From Kocuria salsicia (GTDB lineage Bacteria; Actinomycetota; Actinomycetes; Actinomycetales; Micrococcaceae), in NCBI RefSeq assembly GCF_007681555.1, contig NZ_VELE01000008.1, positions 61,564 to 125,563 on the forward strand: DNA of 64,000 bases. Reading direction: 5' to 3'. Below the pieces are notes generated by a model. The model saw only the letters and a program-made list of their open reading frames with translations. It was not told where the DNA came from and made no database searches. The position numbers were made by a program, and so were the translations under genes. Positions 1-10,445 of this stretch are shown here, one piece after another (position 1 is the first letter of the stretch; each line of letters starts with the position of its first letter).

Positions 1-686
1 GGTTCGCGGCACGCTCTCGGGGGCTTCTCGTGGCGCTCGCTGCGGCGTCGTTCGCGCTGCTCGGGGTGTGCGTGGCGGCGGGCCCCTACGCGCCGGACAT
101 GCTCACCGATCTCAACCCGCCCACGGTCTGCATGGTGGTCCTGGGCTTCGCTCAGGCGTGCCTGCTGGAGGTGTTCTCCCCGGCGCTGCGGCGGCTGATG
201 ACCCGGCGTCCGGCCCGGGTGGTCGCGCACCTGATCGGCACCCGCGTCATGACCGTCTACCTGTGGCACCTGCCCGTGGTCGTGGCGGTCATGGCCGTGT
301 GGTTCTTCGCTGGCGGCTGGGACCCCGCACCCGGTTCCGCTGGGTGGTGGCTGCTGCGGATCCCGCTGGCGGTGGTGTGCTGGGTGGCCGTGATGCTCGT
401 CGCGGCGGTGCTACGGCGCGCGGAGACGGCTTCGGTGGAGCCGTGGGGCGGGCGGGAGCGCAGCCTGCCGAGCGCACTGGTGCTGGTCGCGCTGGTCTGC
501 GCGGCGGCCCCACCGTTGATCCAGATCGTCACGCTGCTCACTGTCCCGCTCGTGGTGGTGGGCGCGGCAGGCTCGGTGCTCGCCGTCGTCGTCCTGCGCA
601 GCGGGCGGGTGCGGCAGGGACCGGGCCCCGCGGACGGGGCCGTGGGCGGTCAGCGGGTTACCGGGGGCCGCGGGGTCCCGGCGTAG
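1..686 (+). CDS. Acyltransferase 3 family membrane protein, C-terminal part (runs off the left edge)
   Basis: The reading frame is open back to the first bases of the window, so this is the 3' end of a longer gene. About 225 residues are visible, with several hydrophobic segments (for example ALAAASFALLGVCVAAG and LIQIVTLLTVPLVVVGAAG). The stretch MTVYLWHLPVVVAVMAVWFF is typical of the C-terminal helices of acyltransferase-3 integral membrane proteins, which transfer acyl groups to sugars or lipids at the cell surface. The N-terminal catalytic His lies outside the window, so substrate and activity cannot be judged. The tail is Arg/Gly/Pro-rich and cytoplasmic-looking. Family assignment rests on pattern only. 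hchA follows on the same strand after about 100 bases. Confidence 0.6.
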   Translation, partial: FAARSRGLLVALAAASFALLGVCVAAGPYAPDMLTDLNPPTVCMVVLGFAQACLLEVFSPALRRLMTRRPARVVAHLIGTRVMTVYLWHLPVVVAVMAVWFFAGGWDPAPGSAGWWLLRIPLAVVCWVAVMLVAAVLRRAETASVEPWGGRERSLPSALVLVALVCAAAPPLIQIVTLLTVPLVVVGAAGSVLAVVVLRSGRVRQGPGPADGAVGGQRVTGGRGVPA

Positions 687-790
687 GCTCGGTGGCGTCC
701 TCGTCACGCAGTGCCCCGCGACCCATTCGCGTACGCACCCGGCGTGACGCCGTTGCCGGGGCACCGCCCCCGCGACCGAGAGGTGATCGC

Positions 791-1651
791 ATGGCTTCCA
801 AGAAACCGGTGCGCGACAGCGCCGAGCACAACGCCTACTTCCCGTCCGAGTACTCGCTGGGTCAGTACGTGGCACCCACCACGAACTTCGACGGCGCCGC
901 AGGTGTTCCCGCCGCCCCGTCCGGTCCGCACAAGGTCCTGACCGTCCTCACGGACGAGCGCTACCTGCCGCTGCAGGACGACATCTACTTCTCCACGGGC
1001 AACCACCCGGTGGAGACCCTGCTGCCGCTCATGCACCTGCGCGCCGCCGGGTACGACGTGGACGTGGCCACCCTTTCCGGGAACCTTGCCAAGTTCGAGC
1101 TGTGGGCCATGCCCGAGAAGGACGACGCCGTGCAGCAGGCGTGGGAGGAGCTGCGGCCGCAGTTCGAGCGTCCCCGGGCCCTGCCGGAGATCGCCGACGG
1201 GCTGGACGGGGACAGCGACTACGCCGCCGTGTTCATCCCCGGCGGCCACGGTGCCACGATCAACCTCGCGGACAGCCCCGAGGTGGGCCGTGTGCTCGCC
1301 TGGGCACTGGAGAACGACCGCCCCGTGATCACCCTGTGTCACGGACCCGCCGCGCTGCTCTCGGCCGTGGGCGAGGACGGCAGGAATCTCTTCGACGGCT
1401 ACGCCGTGACCGTGTTCCCCGATGCCCTGGACTCCGGGCCCAACATCGAGATCGGCTACCTCCCGGGCCGCATGAAGTGGCTCGTCGCCGAGGAGCTCAC
1501 CCGCGCCGGGCTCACCGTGGTCAACGACGACATGACAGGGCAGGTCCACCGCGACCGCGGCCTGCTCACCGGCGACAGCCCGCTCGCCTCCAACGCGCTG
1601 GGTCGCCTGGCCGTGGAGACGCTCACGGGCCAGGAGTACGCCGCGGACTGA
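791..1651 (+). CDS. hchA: HchA/Hsp31-type DJ-1/PfpI family glyoxalase III / deglycase
   Basis: This 286-residue protein matches the Hsp31/HchA subfamily in length and layout. It has an N-terminal lid (EHNAYFPSEYSLGQYVAPTTNFDGAAG), the segment FSTGNHPVETLLPLMHL with conserved His and Glu, and the nucleophile elbow VITLCHGPAALL with the reactive Cys near residue 183. Known family members convert methylglyoxal to lactate without glutathione, act as holdase chaperones and have been reported as deglycases. The ATG at 791 follows a GAGAGGTGAT ribosome site; the longer open frame upstream is an antisense-like extension. It is probably a single-gene stress function in the cytoplasm. The family is clear, the physiological role is inferred. 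Confidence 0.85.
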   Translation: MASKKPVRDSAEHNAYFPSEYSLGQYVAPTTNFDGAAGVPAAPSGPHKVLTVLTDERYLPLQDDIYFSTGNHPVETLLPLMHLRAAGYDVDVATLSGNLAKFELWAMPEKDDAVQQAWEELRPQFERPRALPEIADGLDGDSDYAAVFIPGGHGATINLADSPEVGRVLAWALENDRPVITLCHGPAALLSAVGEDGRNLFDGYAVTVFPDALDSGPNIEIGYLPGRMKWLVAEELTRAGLTVVNDDMTGQVHRDRGLLTGDSPLASNALGRLAVETLTGQEYAAD

Positions 1652-1696
1652 GGTCCGGTGCTCTCCAGAACGACGACGCCGCCCGCCCCCCCCCGC

Positions 1697-2099
1697 TCAC
1701 GGGTGCCGGGCGGCCTCGTCGCCCAGCGGCCGGGCCCGCAGGCCGGCGTCCACGTCCGCCCGGGCGCCTGCCTCGGATGCGGAGACGACACACGCCGAGC
1801 CGATCACCTGGCAGCGCCGCGCGGACCGCGTGAACTGCCGCACGGAGTGGAAGTCGACGGAGCCCAGCACGCCGAGGGTCGCGAGCCAGTGGGGCCGGGG
1901 GGCTGTCGGAGAGGCCGTGGGGCAGGGAGAGGCCTGTGACGCTGCGGAACGAGAACCAGAGGTGCTCCACGCCGTGGAGGTGGCTCGGCATGAGCCAGGA
2001 GAGCCCGACGACGAATACGAAGACCACCAGCAGACCGGCCAGGAGCGTGAAAAGGGTCCTGCGCAGGGCCCCGTGGCGCGTGCGGGCAGGGATGTTCAG
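1697..2099 (-). pseudogene. Small membrane protein gene with an apparent frameshift
   Basis: Directly after the stop of the hydrolase gene, the minus strand reads into a frame with a strong transmembrane helix (LFTLLAGLLVVFVFVVGLSWLMP) followed by HLHGVEHLWFSFRSVTGLSLPHGLSD. Around the six-G run at 1897-1902 coding character moves to another frame, which continues HWLATLGVLGSVDFHSVRQF and later VIGSACVVSASEAGARADVD to a TGA at 1697-1699. Joined, the frames give about 130 residues. No ATG or GTG precedes the helix; the first in-frame candidate is a CTG that overlaps the hydrolase stop. I do not recognise the family. It could be a decayed gene or a sequencing error in the G run. A nine-C run (1686-1694) sits just past its stop. 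Confidence 0.45.
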
Positions 2100-3037
2100 C
2101 CCAGGTGGTCCAGGACCAGGGGGAGCAGCCGTGGTACGGCCAGGGGGTGCACCTGGTGGCCCATGCCGGGGACCGTCACGAACCGGGCTCCCGGGATGGC
2201 CCGGGCCGTTGCGGGGCCGCCGTCCGGGCGCACAATCCTGTCTCTGTCCCCGTGGAGCACGAGCGTGGGCGCGGTGATCTCGCCCAGCGCCTCGGTCCGG
2301 TCCCCGGAGGCGCGGATCGCACCGATCTGGCGGCGCATCCCGGCGGCCCCGTGGCGAGGGTCCAGGTTGCGGTCCCAGTGGATCTCGGCGAGCCGACGTT
2401 CGTGGGCAGGGTCCACGGGGAAGCCCGGGCCTGCGAGGTGGCGGGACATGACCATGCGCGCACGCACGTACGTTCGGCGGGTCCTCGCTCCCGGCAGGGC
2501 GAGCATCGCGGCGGTGGAGGTGGCCACCGTGCCCACGGACGGGTCCCCCGTGGTGGAGCACAGCGAGACCAGCCGCCGCACCCGCCCCGGGTGGTGGGCG
2601 GCCAGGGACTGCGCGACCATCCCGCCCAGCGAGAAGCCCAGCACGTCCGCGCGGTCGATGCCCAGTGTGTGGAGAGCGTCCGCCACGTCCTGGGCCATGT
2701 CCTCCACCGTGTACTGCCCGGCGGGCAGGGCCCCCGTCAGCAGCTGCCGGGCGGTGGGAGGGGGAGCGCTCGCGCGGAAGGACCGGCCCTCGTCCCGGTT
2801 GTCGAGGCGGATCACCCGGTGGCCCCGCTCCATCAGGCCCTGCACGAGGGATTCGGGCCAGGTGGTGAGGTCGAAGCCCAGGCCGGTGATGAGGACCAGG
2901 GGTGAGCCCTGTGCCGGGCCGTCCTCCCGGATGCAGATGAAGCGGTCGGCTGACAGGGGCACTACGTGCTCCTCGCCGGCGAGGTTTCCCGGGGCGTCGC
3001 AGTGACCCGGGGCGGGGAGACCGGGGCGCGACGTCAT
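2096..3037 (-). CDS. Alpha/beta hydrolase fold esterase
   Basis: This 313-residue protein has the alpha/beta hydrolase plan: oxyanion segment LVLITGLGFDLTTW (about 47-60), LDNRDEGRS, and the nucleophile elbow LGFSLGGM with Ser near 136. The acid lies in TLVLHGDRDRIV and the His in TVPGMGHQV near the C-terminus. LDNRDEGRS and the acid and His loops resemble aclacinomycin methylesterase (RdmC)-type and related carboxylesterases. It is probably cytosolic; no signal peptide is visible. The ATG at 3037 was chosen because it gives the full fold, but its ribosome site is weak and a GTG about 24 codons later is possible. Substrate unknown. The frameshifted membrane-protein frame overlaps its stop codon. 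Confidence 0.75.
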   Translation of the reverse strand: MTSRPGLPAPGHCDAPGNLAGEEHVVPLSADRFICIREDGPAQGSPLVLITGLGFDLTTWPESLVQGLMERGHRVIRLDNRDEGRSFRASAPPPTARQLLTGALPAGQYTVEDMAQDVADALHTLGIDRADVLGFSLGGMVAQSLAAHHPGRVRRLVSLCSTTGDPSVGTVATSTAAMLALPGARTRRTYVRARMVMSRHLAGPGFPVDPAHERRLAEIHWDRNLDPRHGAAGMRRQIGAIRASGDRTEALGEITAPTLVLHGDRDRIVRPDGGPATARAIPGARFVTVPGMGHQVHPLAVPRLLPLVLDHLG

Positions 3038-3085
3038 GCCCCGATTCTACGGAGCCGCACGCCCGTCACCACAGGACGGGCCCGC

Positions 3086-3760
3086 TCAGAGCACCTGGCG
3101 GATGTGCTCCTCGAAGTCCCGCACGTGGTGCAGCATGACCGCCTGCGCGGTGTCCGGGTCCCCGTCCAGGACCGCGCGCAGCAGGGTGGCGTGCTCCTCC
3201 ACGTGGCCCTGCAGCTGCGGCATCCGGTCCGCAGCCACGCACCAGATGCGGGTGGCCAGGTTGCTGTAGCGCTCGAGGGTGTCCTGCAGGTGGGCGTTGC
3301 CGGCCGCGGTGTACACCGCCCGGTGGACGCGGTTGTCCCAGCGCAGGGCGCCGTCCCGCTCCAGCTCGTCCGCACCCAGCGCGTCCAGTTCCCGCGCGAG
3401 GGTCTCAAGCTCGTCACGCTCCCGGCCGCCCCGGCGCTGCGCGGCGAGCTTCGCAGCGAGTGGCTCCAGCACCTCGCGCACCTGCGAGATCTCCGAGAGC
3501 GCGGTGATGTCCACGGTGGTGGCGAACGTCCCCCGGCGGGGATAGGTGACCACCAGGTGCTCGGAGTCCAGCCGCTTGATGGCCTCTCGCAGCGGGGTGC
3601 GCCCCACACCCAGCTCCACCGAGAGCCGCGCCTCGTTCAGCGGCATCCCCGGCACGATGTCCAGGAAGATCAACCGGTCCCGCAGTCGAAGGAAAGCACG
3701 GTCGGCCAGGGAGAGCTGGTTGTCGTCCGCGGCGGGGGAGGCGGAGGGGGTCGCGGTCAT
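3086..3760 (-). CDS. GntR-family transcriptional regulator with FCD domain
   Basis: The 224-residue protein has an N-terminal winged helix (about 15-80, including GVGRTPLREAIKRLDSEHLV). An all-helical FCD ligand domain follows, with the metal- and ligand-binding pattern RWDNRVHRAVYTAAGN, EHATLL and VMLHHVRDF. Such FadR-subfamily proteins usually repress or activate catabolic operons in response to an organic acid. It lies on the same strand just downstream of the sarcosine oxidase operon, separated by a likely terminator, and is the best local candidate to control it. The ATG at 3760 gives the normal family length; the longer open frame upstream is low-complexity noise. The effector is unknown. 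Confidence 0.8.
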   Translation of the reverse strand: MTATPSASPAADDNQLSLADRAFLRLRDRLIFLDIVPGMPLNEARLSVELGVGRTPLREAIKRLDSEHLVVTYPRRGTFATTVDITALSEISQVREVLEPLAAKLAAQRRGGRERDELETLARELDALGADELERDGALRWDNRVHRAVYTAAGNAHLQDTLERYSNLATRIWCVAADRMPQLQGHVEEHATLLRAVLDGDPDTAQAVMLHHVRDFEEHIRQVL

Positions 3761-3949
3761 GCGGGAATCACCGTGCTTTCGGGTCGAACGGGCGGGGCCG
3801 AAAGGCGCCGGTCCGCGAGACACTCTACTGAACGGCGTCGCACGGGCCTGCGGAGTGTGGGGGGCAGCGCCCGCGCTGGGATGGTCTCGAGGGACGCGGC
3901 ACTCGCCGCCGGCGCGCGGGGCAGGCGCGGGGGCGACGTCGTCGGCCCG

Positions 3950-3977
3950 GGGGCCCGCGCCCAACGCGCCGGGCCCC
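3950..3977 (-). terminator. GC-rich hairpin downstream of purU
   Basis: GGGGCCCGCGC pairs with GCGCCGGGCCCC around a loop of about five bases, with a one-base bulge. It sits about 50 bases past the purU stop and before the GntR gene, which suits termination of the sarcosine operon. No U tract follows, as is common in high-GC actinobacteria. The rest of 3761-4023 shows no coding signal. Confidence 0.45.
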
Positions 3978-4023
3978 ACGACCCCGCGCCCCACCGCGTG
4001 CGGGCCGACGCCGCGGCGGCGCC

Positions 4024-4950
<927 letters not shown>

Positions 4951-4995
4951 GGTGGGTCTCCTCGGGGTGGCGCGGGGGTGGCGCGGTGTCCTGGC

Positions 4996-5053
4996 CCGAC
5001 GGCGTCCGTGCCGTCGGTCGGTTCCGGCACCCGACGGGGTGGCCGGGTGCCGG
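4996..5053 (-). repeat. Pair of hairpins in the soxG-purU spacer
   Basis: Two adjacent stems lie in the 227-base gap between soxG and purU. CCGACGGC (4996-5003) pairs with GCCGTCGG (5010-5017), and CCGGCACCCG (5024-5033) pairs perfectly with CGGGTGCCGG (5044-5053). They could cause partial termination or stabilise the upstream sox mRNA, setting purU below soxBDAG. No gene is seen in the gap. Confidence 0.45.
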
Positions 5054-5177
5054 GGCGGTGGTGGTCTGTCCTGCAGGGAAGCGGCGCGGGTTCTGGCGGG
5101 CGGAGTCCCTGTGCGTGGGGTCCGCAACGCCGACCCGGGCGCGCCCCTCCGGGCGGCCCCCGGGCTGGCAAGTCCGC

Positions 5178-5921
5178 TCAGGCGACCTCGGGTGAGGCGA
5201 ACTCGGTCATGGCGTCCAGCAGCCACTGGGCGGTGAACTGCGCGAACGAAGCGCGCGGCATGATCCGCCACGTCTGCTCCCCGGTGCGCCACAGCAGCAC
5301 CTGGACCAGGGCGAGGGTTGTGGACACCGCCGAACCCACGGGGAAGGCCCGCGGGTGAAGGTCCACCGGGCAGCCCTTCTCGAGCACGGCCCGCGCGGAG
5401 GGCCCGCTCAGCTCGAGAGTGGTGCGGTTGGCCGAGAGGTCCACCACCTGTCCGGGCCCGCCCGACGCCACGAGGGCGTCCGCAAGGCGCTGGGCCAGCG
5501 GGCTCGTGGACAGCGTGGGAAGAGCCGAGCGGTCCGGTTCCGGTGCGTCGGCGGTCGGGGACGGCGACGTCGTCGTGGTATCTGCGGTGAGGGCGGGCGG
5601 GACCACGGTCTCGTCCGACCCCACCGCCAGGAACTCGTCCGGTCCCTGCCACAGCACCGCGATGTCCGCGGGGTCCCCGCTCACAGCCCCCGCGCGCGAG
5701 GGTAGGGGGCGTCCCACGACGTCGCACAGCGCCTCGGCGTCGGCGCCGCCGGGTGCTGCCCGGAGCCCGACCATGGTCAGGAACGGGATCTCGCGCAGGG
5801 ACACGCCCCTGGGCCCGGCTACGGAGCCCTCGCGCATCGCGCCGGCCCACTGCTCCAGAGAGCTGTGCCGCAGGGCAGTGATGCCCGGGGTACGGGTGCT
5901 GGTCGTCTCGGTCTCAGCCAT
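5178..5921 (-). CDS. soxG: Sarcosine oxidase gamma subunit
   Basis: The gamma subunit of heterotetrameric sarcosine oxidase has a folate-binding (GcvT-like) fold and packs against alpha, helping form the tetramer. This 247-residue protein shows [18 protein letters not shown] near the N-terminus, [14 protein letters not shown] in the middle and [28 protein letters not shown] later, all typical of SoxG. An Ala/Thr/Ser/Pro-rich insert (about 115-145) lengthens it compared with the usual 200 residues. Its ATG at 5921 overlaps the soxA stop by eight bases, indicating translational coupling. It acts in the cytoplasm with SoxA, SoxB and SoxD. Confidence 0.88.
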   Translation of the reverse strand: MAETETTSTRTPGITALRHSSLEQWAGAMREGSVAGPRGVSLREIPFLTMVGLRAAPGGADAEALCDVVGRPLPSRAGAVSGDPADIAVLWQGPDEFLAVGSDETVVPPALTADTTTTSPSPTADAPEPDRSALPTLSTSPLAQRLADALVASGGPGQVVDLSANRTTLELSGPSARAVLEKGCPVDLHPRAFPVGSAVSTTLALVQVLLWRTGEQTWRIMPRASFAQFTAQWLLDAMTEFASPEVA

Positions 5922-8826
5922 CTCGGCGGTTCCCTTCGGGGTCGTAGAGGACGGGGTCGGCGAGCACAACGTCCACGAGCCGCCCGTCCAGCGGTGCCTG
6001 GAGTGTCTCCCCGATGCGCTGCCGGCCGTTCCTGACCAGTGCGAGGCCGAACGTGCGCTCGAGTGCGGCGCTGCGGTAGCTGGAGGTCACGTGGCCCTCC
6101 ATGGGCACGGGGCCCTGCTCGGGGGTCACGGGCGTGCCCGCAGTAATCAGTTGGGCACCCTCCGGCAACCGGAACGAGGGATCCACGGGCAGCACCCCCA
6201 CGAGCTGCTTGCGGTCCTCGCGGCTGGTGTCGGCGCGGGCGTAGGAGCGCTTGCCGATGAAGTCCTTGGTCTTGGACACCACCCACTCCATGCCGAGGTC
6301 CTGCGGGGTCACGGTGCCGTCCGTGTCCTGGCCGACGATGGGGAACGCTTTCTCCGCGCGCAGCACGTGCATGGTCTCCGTGCCGTACGGGGTGACCCCG
6401 AACTCCTGGCCGGCCTCGAAGACCTGCTCCCACACGCAGAGCCCGTACCACCCGGCCACGTTGACCTCGAAGGCCAGTTCCCCGGAGAACGAGATCCGGC
6501 AGATTCGTGCGGGGATCCCGGAGGCGAGCACCGTCTCGCGGAACGCCATGAACGGGAACGCGTCCTGGGAGACGTCCAGATCCGGGGCCAGTTTTGCGAT
6601 GACATCCCGGGACTTCGGGCCGGCCACGGCCACCGTGGTCCACTGTTCGGTCACGGAGGTGAAGAGCACGTCCAGCTCGGGCCACTCGGTCTGCGACCAC
6701 TCCTCGAGCCACTCCAGGACCTTTGCGGCCCCGCCCGTGGTGGTGGTCATCAGGTAGCGCTCCTCGTCCAGGCGCAGGGTCACACCGTCGTCGAAAACCA
6801 TCCCGTCCGGGGTGCACATCACGCCGTAGCGGCCCATGCCGGGCTTCAGCTTCTTGAACGCGTTGGTGTACACGCGGTTGAGGAACTCACCGGCGTCCCT
6901 GCCCCGGATCTCGATCTTGCCGAGCGTGGTGGCGTCCATGAACCCCACCCCGGTGCGCACGGCGGCGCACTCGCGCAGCACGGCGGTGTCCATGTCCTCC
7001 CCGGGCTGCGGGTAGTACCACGGGCGCTTCCACTGGCCCACGTCCTCGAACAGTGCGCCGTGGGCCACGTGCCACGGGTGGATCGAGGTCAGCCGGGCGG
7101 GATCGAACAGCTCGCCCTGGCGGCGCCCGGCCAGCGCGGCGAACGCCACGGGCGTGTACGGGGCGCGGTAGGTGGTGGTTCCGATCCCTGCCACGTCACC
7201 CGTCCTCAGCGCCTGGGCGATCACACCGATGGCGTTGACCGCGGACGTCTTGCCCTGGTCGTTGGCGGTGGAGATGGAGGTGTAGCGCTTGATGTGCTCC
7301 ACCGAGCGCATGCCCGCGCCCACCGAGCGCAGCACGTCCGCGACGGTCTGGTCCCGTTGCAGGTCCACGAAGTGGCGGTCCCAATCCTGCTCCGCGTCCG
7401 CGGTGCGCGGCACGAGCCACAGGGGGCGGGCCGGGGCGATCCGCTCGGGCGTGGCCGCGGGCACGTGCACCGCGGCGTCGAAGCCGGCGCTCTGCGCGGC
7501 CTGCGCACCGGCGGTCGCACCCTCGGTCAGGCAGCCAAGCAGGTCCAGGGTCCCCGCCAGGGCACCGGCGCACTGCTGGTTCCGGACACTGGGCACTGGC
7601 ACGAAACCGGCGATCTCCTCGCTCCACTCCAGCCTGCCCTGGCGCTGGCTGTGCAGGTGCACCACGGGGCTCCACCCGCCGGCCACGGCGAGCAGGTCCG
7701 CGTCCAGGGTCTCGTAGGGGCCGGTGGGCCGGGCGTCCTCGTCGATCGGGCTGACGACGACGCCGCTCACCCGCCCGTCCTCGCCCTCACCGAGGGTGTC
7801 CACGACGGTGCTGCCCGCCAGCACCCGCACGCCCGTGGCCTGCGCGGTGCGCGCGGCGGCGTCGCCCGGTTCGGGACGGCTGTCCGCCACGGCGGCGACA
7901 TCGATCCCCGCCGCGTGCAGGTCCTCCACGAGCGCATAGGCGGAGTCGTTCGTGGTGGCCACGACCACACCTCGGCCGGCCGCCACGGCGAAGCGGTTGA
8001 GGTAGGTGCGCACCGCGCCGGCGAGCATGATCCCGGGGCGGTCGTTGTTCGCGAAGACCACCGGGCGCTCGTGGGCGCCGGTGGCCAGGACCACCTGGCG
8101 GGCACGGACGTGCCAGATCCGCTCCCGGGAGACGCCCGAGCCGGCGGGTTCGGCGAGGTGGTCCGTGCGGCGCTGGACGGCCACCACGTAGTTGCTGTCG
8201 TAGTTGCCGAACGCGGTGGTGCGCCGCAGCACCGTGACCTCGGGGTTCTCCAGCAGCTCCGCCTCGACCCGGGCGGCCCACTGCCACCCCGGCACCCCGT
8301 CCACGGTCTCCTCACGACCGGAGAGCAGCGCGCCGCCGGGCAGCGTCTGCTCGTCCATGAGCACCACCCGGGCCCCGGACTCCGCGGCCTGGCGCGCCGC
8401 GGCCAGCCCCGCAGGCCCGGCACCAACCACGAGCACGTCCGTGTGTACGTACTTCGCGTCGTAGCAGGCCTCGTCCCTGGCCGGGTCCAGCTGGCCGAGT
8501 CCGCGCAGGTACTCGGCGCGCAGCCCGTCCGTGAGCTCCACCGTGGTGGCCGGGAGCATGGACTCGGCAACGTCGGCTGCGGTGCGCGGGGCCACCTTCA
8601 CCAGGGCGTTGGGCTCCTCTACCCCCGCCGTGAGGACCCCACGCGGGCGACCCAGGTACATCGAGTCCCCGCAGCGGATCCGGCCCTGGGCGAGCAGCGC
8701 GGAGGCCACCGTGTCACCGGGGTGCGCCGGGACCTCCCGGTCGTCCAGGCGGACGGTGAGAGCGGCGTCGCGGTTCACACCCGTGGCGGTCCATCGGTCG
8801 GTGGGAAGGCGGAAGGGGGCGTTCAT
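5914..8826 (-). CDS. soxA: Sarcosine oxidase alpha subunit
   Basis: The 970-residue alpha subunit carries an N-terminal ferredoxin-like region (about 20-95) and an NAD-binding Rossmann motif [17 protein letters not shown] (GxGxxG at 135-140), followed by the disulfide oxidoreductase-like core. From about 590 a GcvT-like aminomethyltransferase domain ([36 protein letters not shown]) binds tetrahydrofolate. The complex oxidises sarcosine to glycine, making H2O2 and 5,10-methylene-tetrahydrofolate. Length and domain order match characterised Corynebacterium and Arthrobacter enzymes. The ATG at 8826 overlaps the soxD stop by four bases and the 3' end overlaps soxG. The alternative of a multi-subunit N-methylglutamate dehydrogenase is less likely, because soxG and soxD have the classical form. 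Confidence 0.93.
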   Translation of the reverse strand: MNAPFRLPTDRWTATGVNRDAALTVRLDDREVPAHPGDTVASALLAQGRIRCGDSMYLGRPRGVLTAGVEEPNALVKVAPRTAADVAESMLPATTVELTDGLRAEYLRGLGQLDPARDEACYDAKYVHTDVLVVGAGPAGLAAARQAAESGARVVLMDEQTLPGGALLSGREETVDGVPGWQWAARVEAELLENPEVTVLRRTTAFGNYDSNYVVAVQRRTDHLAEPAGSGVSRERIWHVRARQVVLATGAHERPVVFANNDRPGIMLAGAVRTYLNRFAVAAGRGVVVATTNDSAYALVEDLHAAGIDVAAVADSRPEPGDAAARTAQATGVRVLAGSTVVDTLGEGEDGRVSGVVVSPIDEDARPTGPYETLDADLLAVAGGWSPVVHLHSQRQGRLEWSEEIAGFVPVPSVRNQQCAGALAGTLDLLGCLTEGATAGAQAAQSAGFDAAVHVPAATPERIAPARPLWLVPRTADAEQDWDRHFVDLQRDQTVADVLRSVGAGMRSVEHIKRYTSISTANDQGKTSAVNAIGVIAQALRTGDVAGIGTTTYRAPYTPVAFAALAGRRQGELFDPARLTSIHPWHVAHGALFEDVGQWKRPWYYPQPGEDMDTAVLRECAAVRTGVGFMDATTLGKIEIRGRDAGEFLNRVYTNAFKKLKPGMGRYGVMCTPDGMVFDDGVTLRLDEERYLMTTTTGGAAKVLEWLEEWSQTEWPELDVLFTSVTEQWTTVAVAGPKSRDVIAKLAPDLDVSQDAFPFMAFRETVLASGIPARICRISFSGELAFEVNVAGWYGLCVWEQVFEAGQEFGVTPYGTETMHVLRAEKAFPIVGQDTDGTVTPQDLGMEWVVSKTKDFIGKRSYARADTSREDRKQLVGVLPVDPSFRLPEGAQLITAGTPVTPEQGPVPMEGHVTSSYRSAALERTFGLALVRNGRQRIGETLQAPLDGRLVDVVLADPVLYDPEGNRRDG

Positions 8827-9104
8827 CGGGAACCTCCGGGAGCGGTCTCGCCCATGCGGTAGACGGCGGTGATCTCGTACGTTGCGGTGTCACGCACCGC
8901 GTTGAACCAGCGGCGGCAGCCCACCGTGTGGACCCACCGCTCCTTGAGCAGACCCTTGGGGTTGCTGCGGTAGAAGAGGTACTCCGCCCACTGGCGGTCC
9001 GTCAGTTCGAACGGATCCTCGGGGTACGGCACGTGGGCCTCCCCGCCGTAGTGGTACTCGGTCTCGTCGCGTGGGCCGCAGTAGGGGCATTCGATCAGCA
9101 GCAT
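8823..9104 (-). CDS. soxD: Sarcosine oxidase delta subunit
   Basis: The small delta subunit binds a structural zinc. This 93-residue protein begins [10 protein letters not shown], giving Cys6 and Cys9, and continues to [11 protein letters not shown] with His59 and Cys63. These are the spacings of the zinc ligands described for crystallised heterotetrameric sarcosine oxidases. The segments [13 protein letters not shown] and [10 protein letters not shown] are also characteristic. ATG at 9104; the stop overlaps the soxA start (ATGA), so soxD and soxA are translationally coupled. Identification is secure despite the short length. Confidence 0.92.
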   Translation of the reverse strand: MLLIECPYCGPRDETEYHYGGEAHVPYPEDPFELTDRQWAEYLFYRSNPKGLLKERWVHTVGCRRWFNAVRDTATYEITAVYRMGETAPGGSR

Positions 9105-9144
9105 CGTGGGTCGTCTCCTCCGGGTGACAGCGGCGTGTGCACGG

Positions 9145-10362
9145 TCAGTGGGCCACGGCGGCGGCGCCGTGCTCGTCGATCAGGACACCCGTCTCGAAGC
9201 GTTCCAGGCAGAACGGCTCGTTGAGAGGGTGGGGCTCGTCGGTGGCGATCGTGTGCGCGAAGGCGAAGCCTGCCCCCGGGGTGCCCTTGAAGCCGCCCGT
9301 GCCCCAGCCGCAGTTCACGTACATCTGGTCCACCGGTGTCTTGGACACGATCGGGGAGGCGTCCAAGGTGACGTCCACGATCCCGCCCCACGTGCGCAGC
9401 ACGTGCGCCCGGGCGAAGATCGGGAACAGCTCCACGGCCGCTGCCATCTGCTCCTCCACCACGTGGAACGCCCCGCGCTGGCCGTAGCCGTTGTAGGCGT
9501 CCACGCCCGCACCCATCACCAGCTCGCCCTTGTGCGCCTGGGAGACGTACACGTGCACGTGGTTGGACATCACCACCGTGGGGTGGACAGGCTCGTGGAG
9601 CTCCGAGACGAGCGCCTGCAGCGGGTGGGACTGGATCGGCAGGCGGAAGCCCGCGAGCTCCGCGAGCACCGAGGAGTGCCCCGCCCCGCACAGCCCCACC
9701 TTGCCGGCGTTGATCCGACCGCGGGAGGTCTCCACCGCCACCACGCGCTCGCCGTCCTTGACGAAGCCGGTGACCTCGCAGTTCTGGATGATGTCCACAC
9801 CCATCTGGTCGCACTTTCGCGCGAACGCCCACGCCACGTGGTCGTGCTTGGCGATCCCCGCGCGCGGCTGGTACGTGGCGCCCATGACCGGATAGCGCAG
9901 CTCGTCCGACGTGTTGATGATCGGGCAGAGCTCCTTGACCTGTTCCGGTGTGATCCACTCGGCGTCGATCCCGTTGAGCTTGTTCGCGTTGACCCGGCGC
10001 ACCGACTCGCGGACGTCCTGCAGGGTGTGAGCCAGGTTCATGACGCCGCGCTGGGAGAACAGGAAGTCGTACTCCAGCTCTTCCGGCAGCCCCTCCCACA
10101 GCTTCAGAGAGTGCTCGTACATGGCCGCGGACTCGTCCCACAGGTAGTTCGAGCGGATGATCGTGGTGTTGCGCGCCATGTTCCCGCCCGCGAGCCACCC
10201 CCGCTCGAGCACCGCGATGTTGGTCATGCCGTGGTTCTTCGCCAGGTAGTACGCGGTGGCCAGCCCGTGCCCGCCGCCACCCACGATGACAGCGTCGTAG
10301 GACGGCTTCGGGTCCGGGTTGTGCCAGAGGAAGTCCGGGTGCTCCGGGAGCAGATCGGCCAT
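9145..10362 (-). CDS. soxB: Sarcosine oxidase beta subunit
   Basis: The beta subunit contains the FAD-dependent sarcosine dehydrogenation site and the covalent FMN. Its 405 residues match the usual length. A DAO-type dinucleotide motif [20 protein letters not shown] spans about 22-41, with Gly at 28-31. The segment [12 protein letters not shown] places His at residue 173, the position reported for covalent FMN attachment in corynebacterial enzymes. The C-terminal part has [16 protein letters not shown] and [14 protein letters not shown]. The ATG at 10362 starts [13 protein letters not shown], the standard SoxB start. It lies 83 bases downstream of the transporter gene and upstream of soxD. 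Confidence 0.93.
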   Translation of the reverse strand: MADLLPEHPDFLWHNPDPKPSYDAVIVGGGGHGLATAYYLAKNHGMTNIAVLERGWLAGGNMARNTTIIRSNYLWDESAAMYEHSLKLWEGLPEELEYDFLFSQRGVMNLAHTLQDVRESVRRVNANKLNGIDAEWITPEQVKELCPIINTSDELRYPVMGATYQPRAGIAKHDHVAWAFARKCDQMGVDIIQNCEVTGFVKDGERVVAVETSRGRINAGKVGLCGAGHSSVLAELAGFRLPIQSHPLQALVSELHEPVHPTVVMSNHVHVYVSQAHKGELVMGAGVDAYNGYGQRGAFHVVEEQMAAAVELFPIFARAHVLRTWGGIVDVTLDASPIVSKTPVDQMYVNCGWGTGGFKGTPGAGFAFAHTIATDEPHPLNEPFCLERFETGVLIDEHGAAAVAH

Positions 10363-10445
10363 GTGGTGCTCCGTTTCGGTGTTGAGGGTCGGGTGCGGTT
10401 CCCCGGGATGGGGGTGGACGACGTCGTGGACGTCCTGCGGTTGGG

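Noticed and set aside
5419..8862. A plus-strand open frame of 1147 codons opposite soxA and soxG
   Set aside because: It is a His/Gly/Arg-rich shadow of the minus-strand genes, typical of high-GC DNA, with no recognisable domain.
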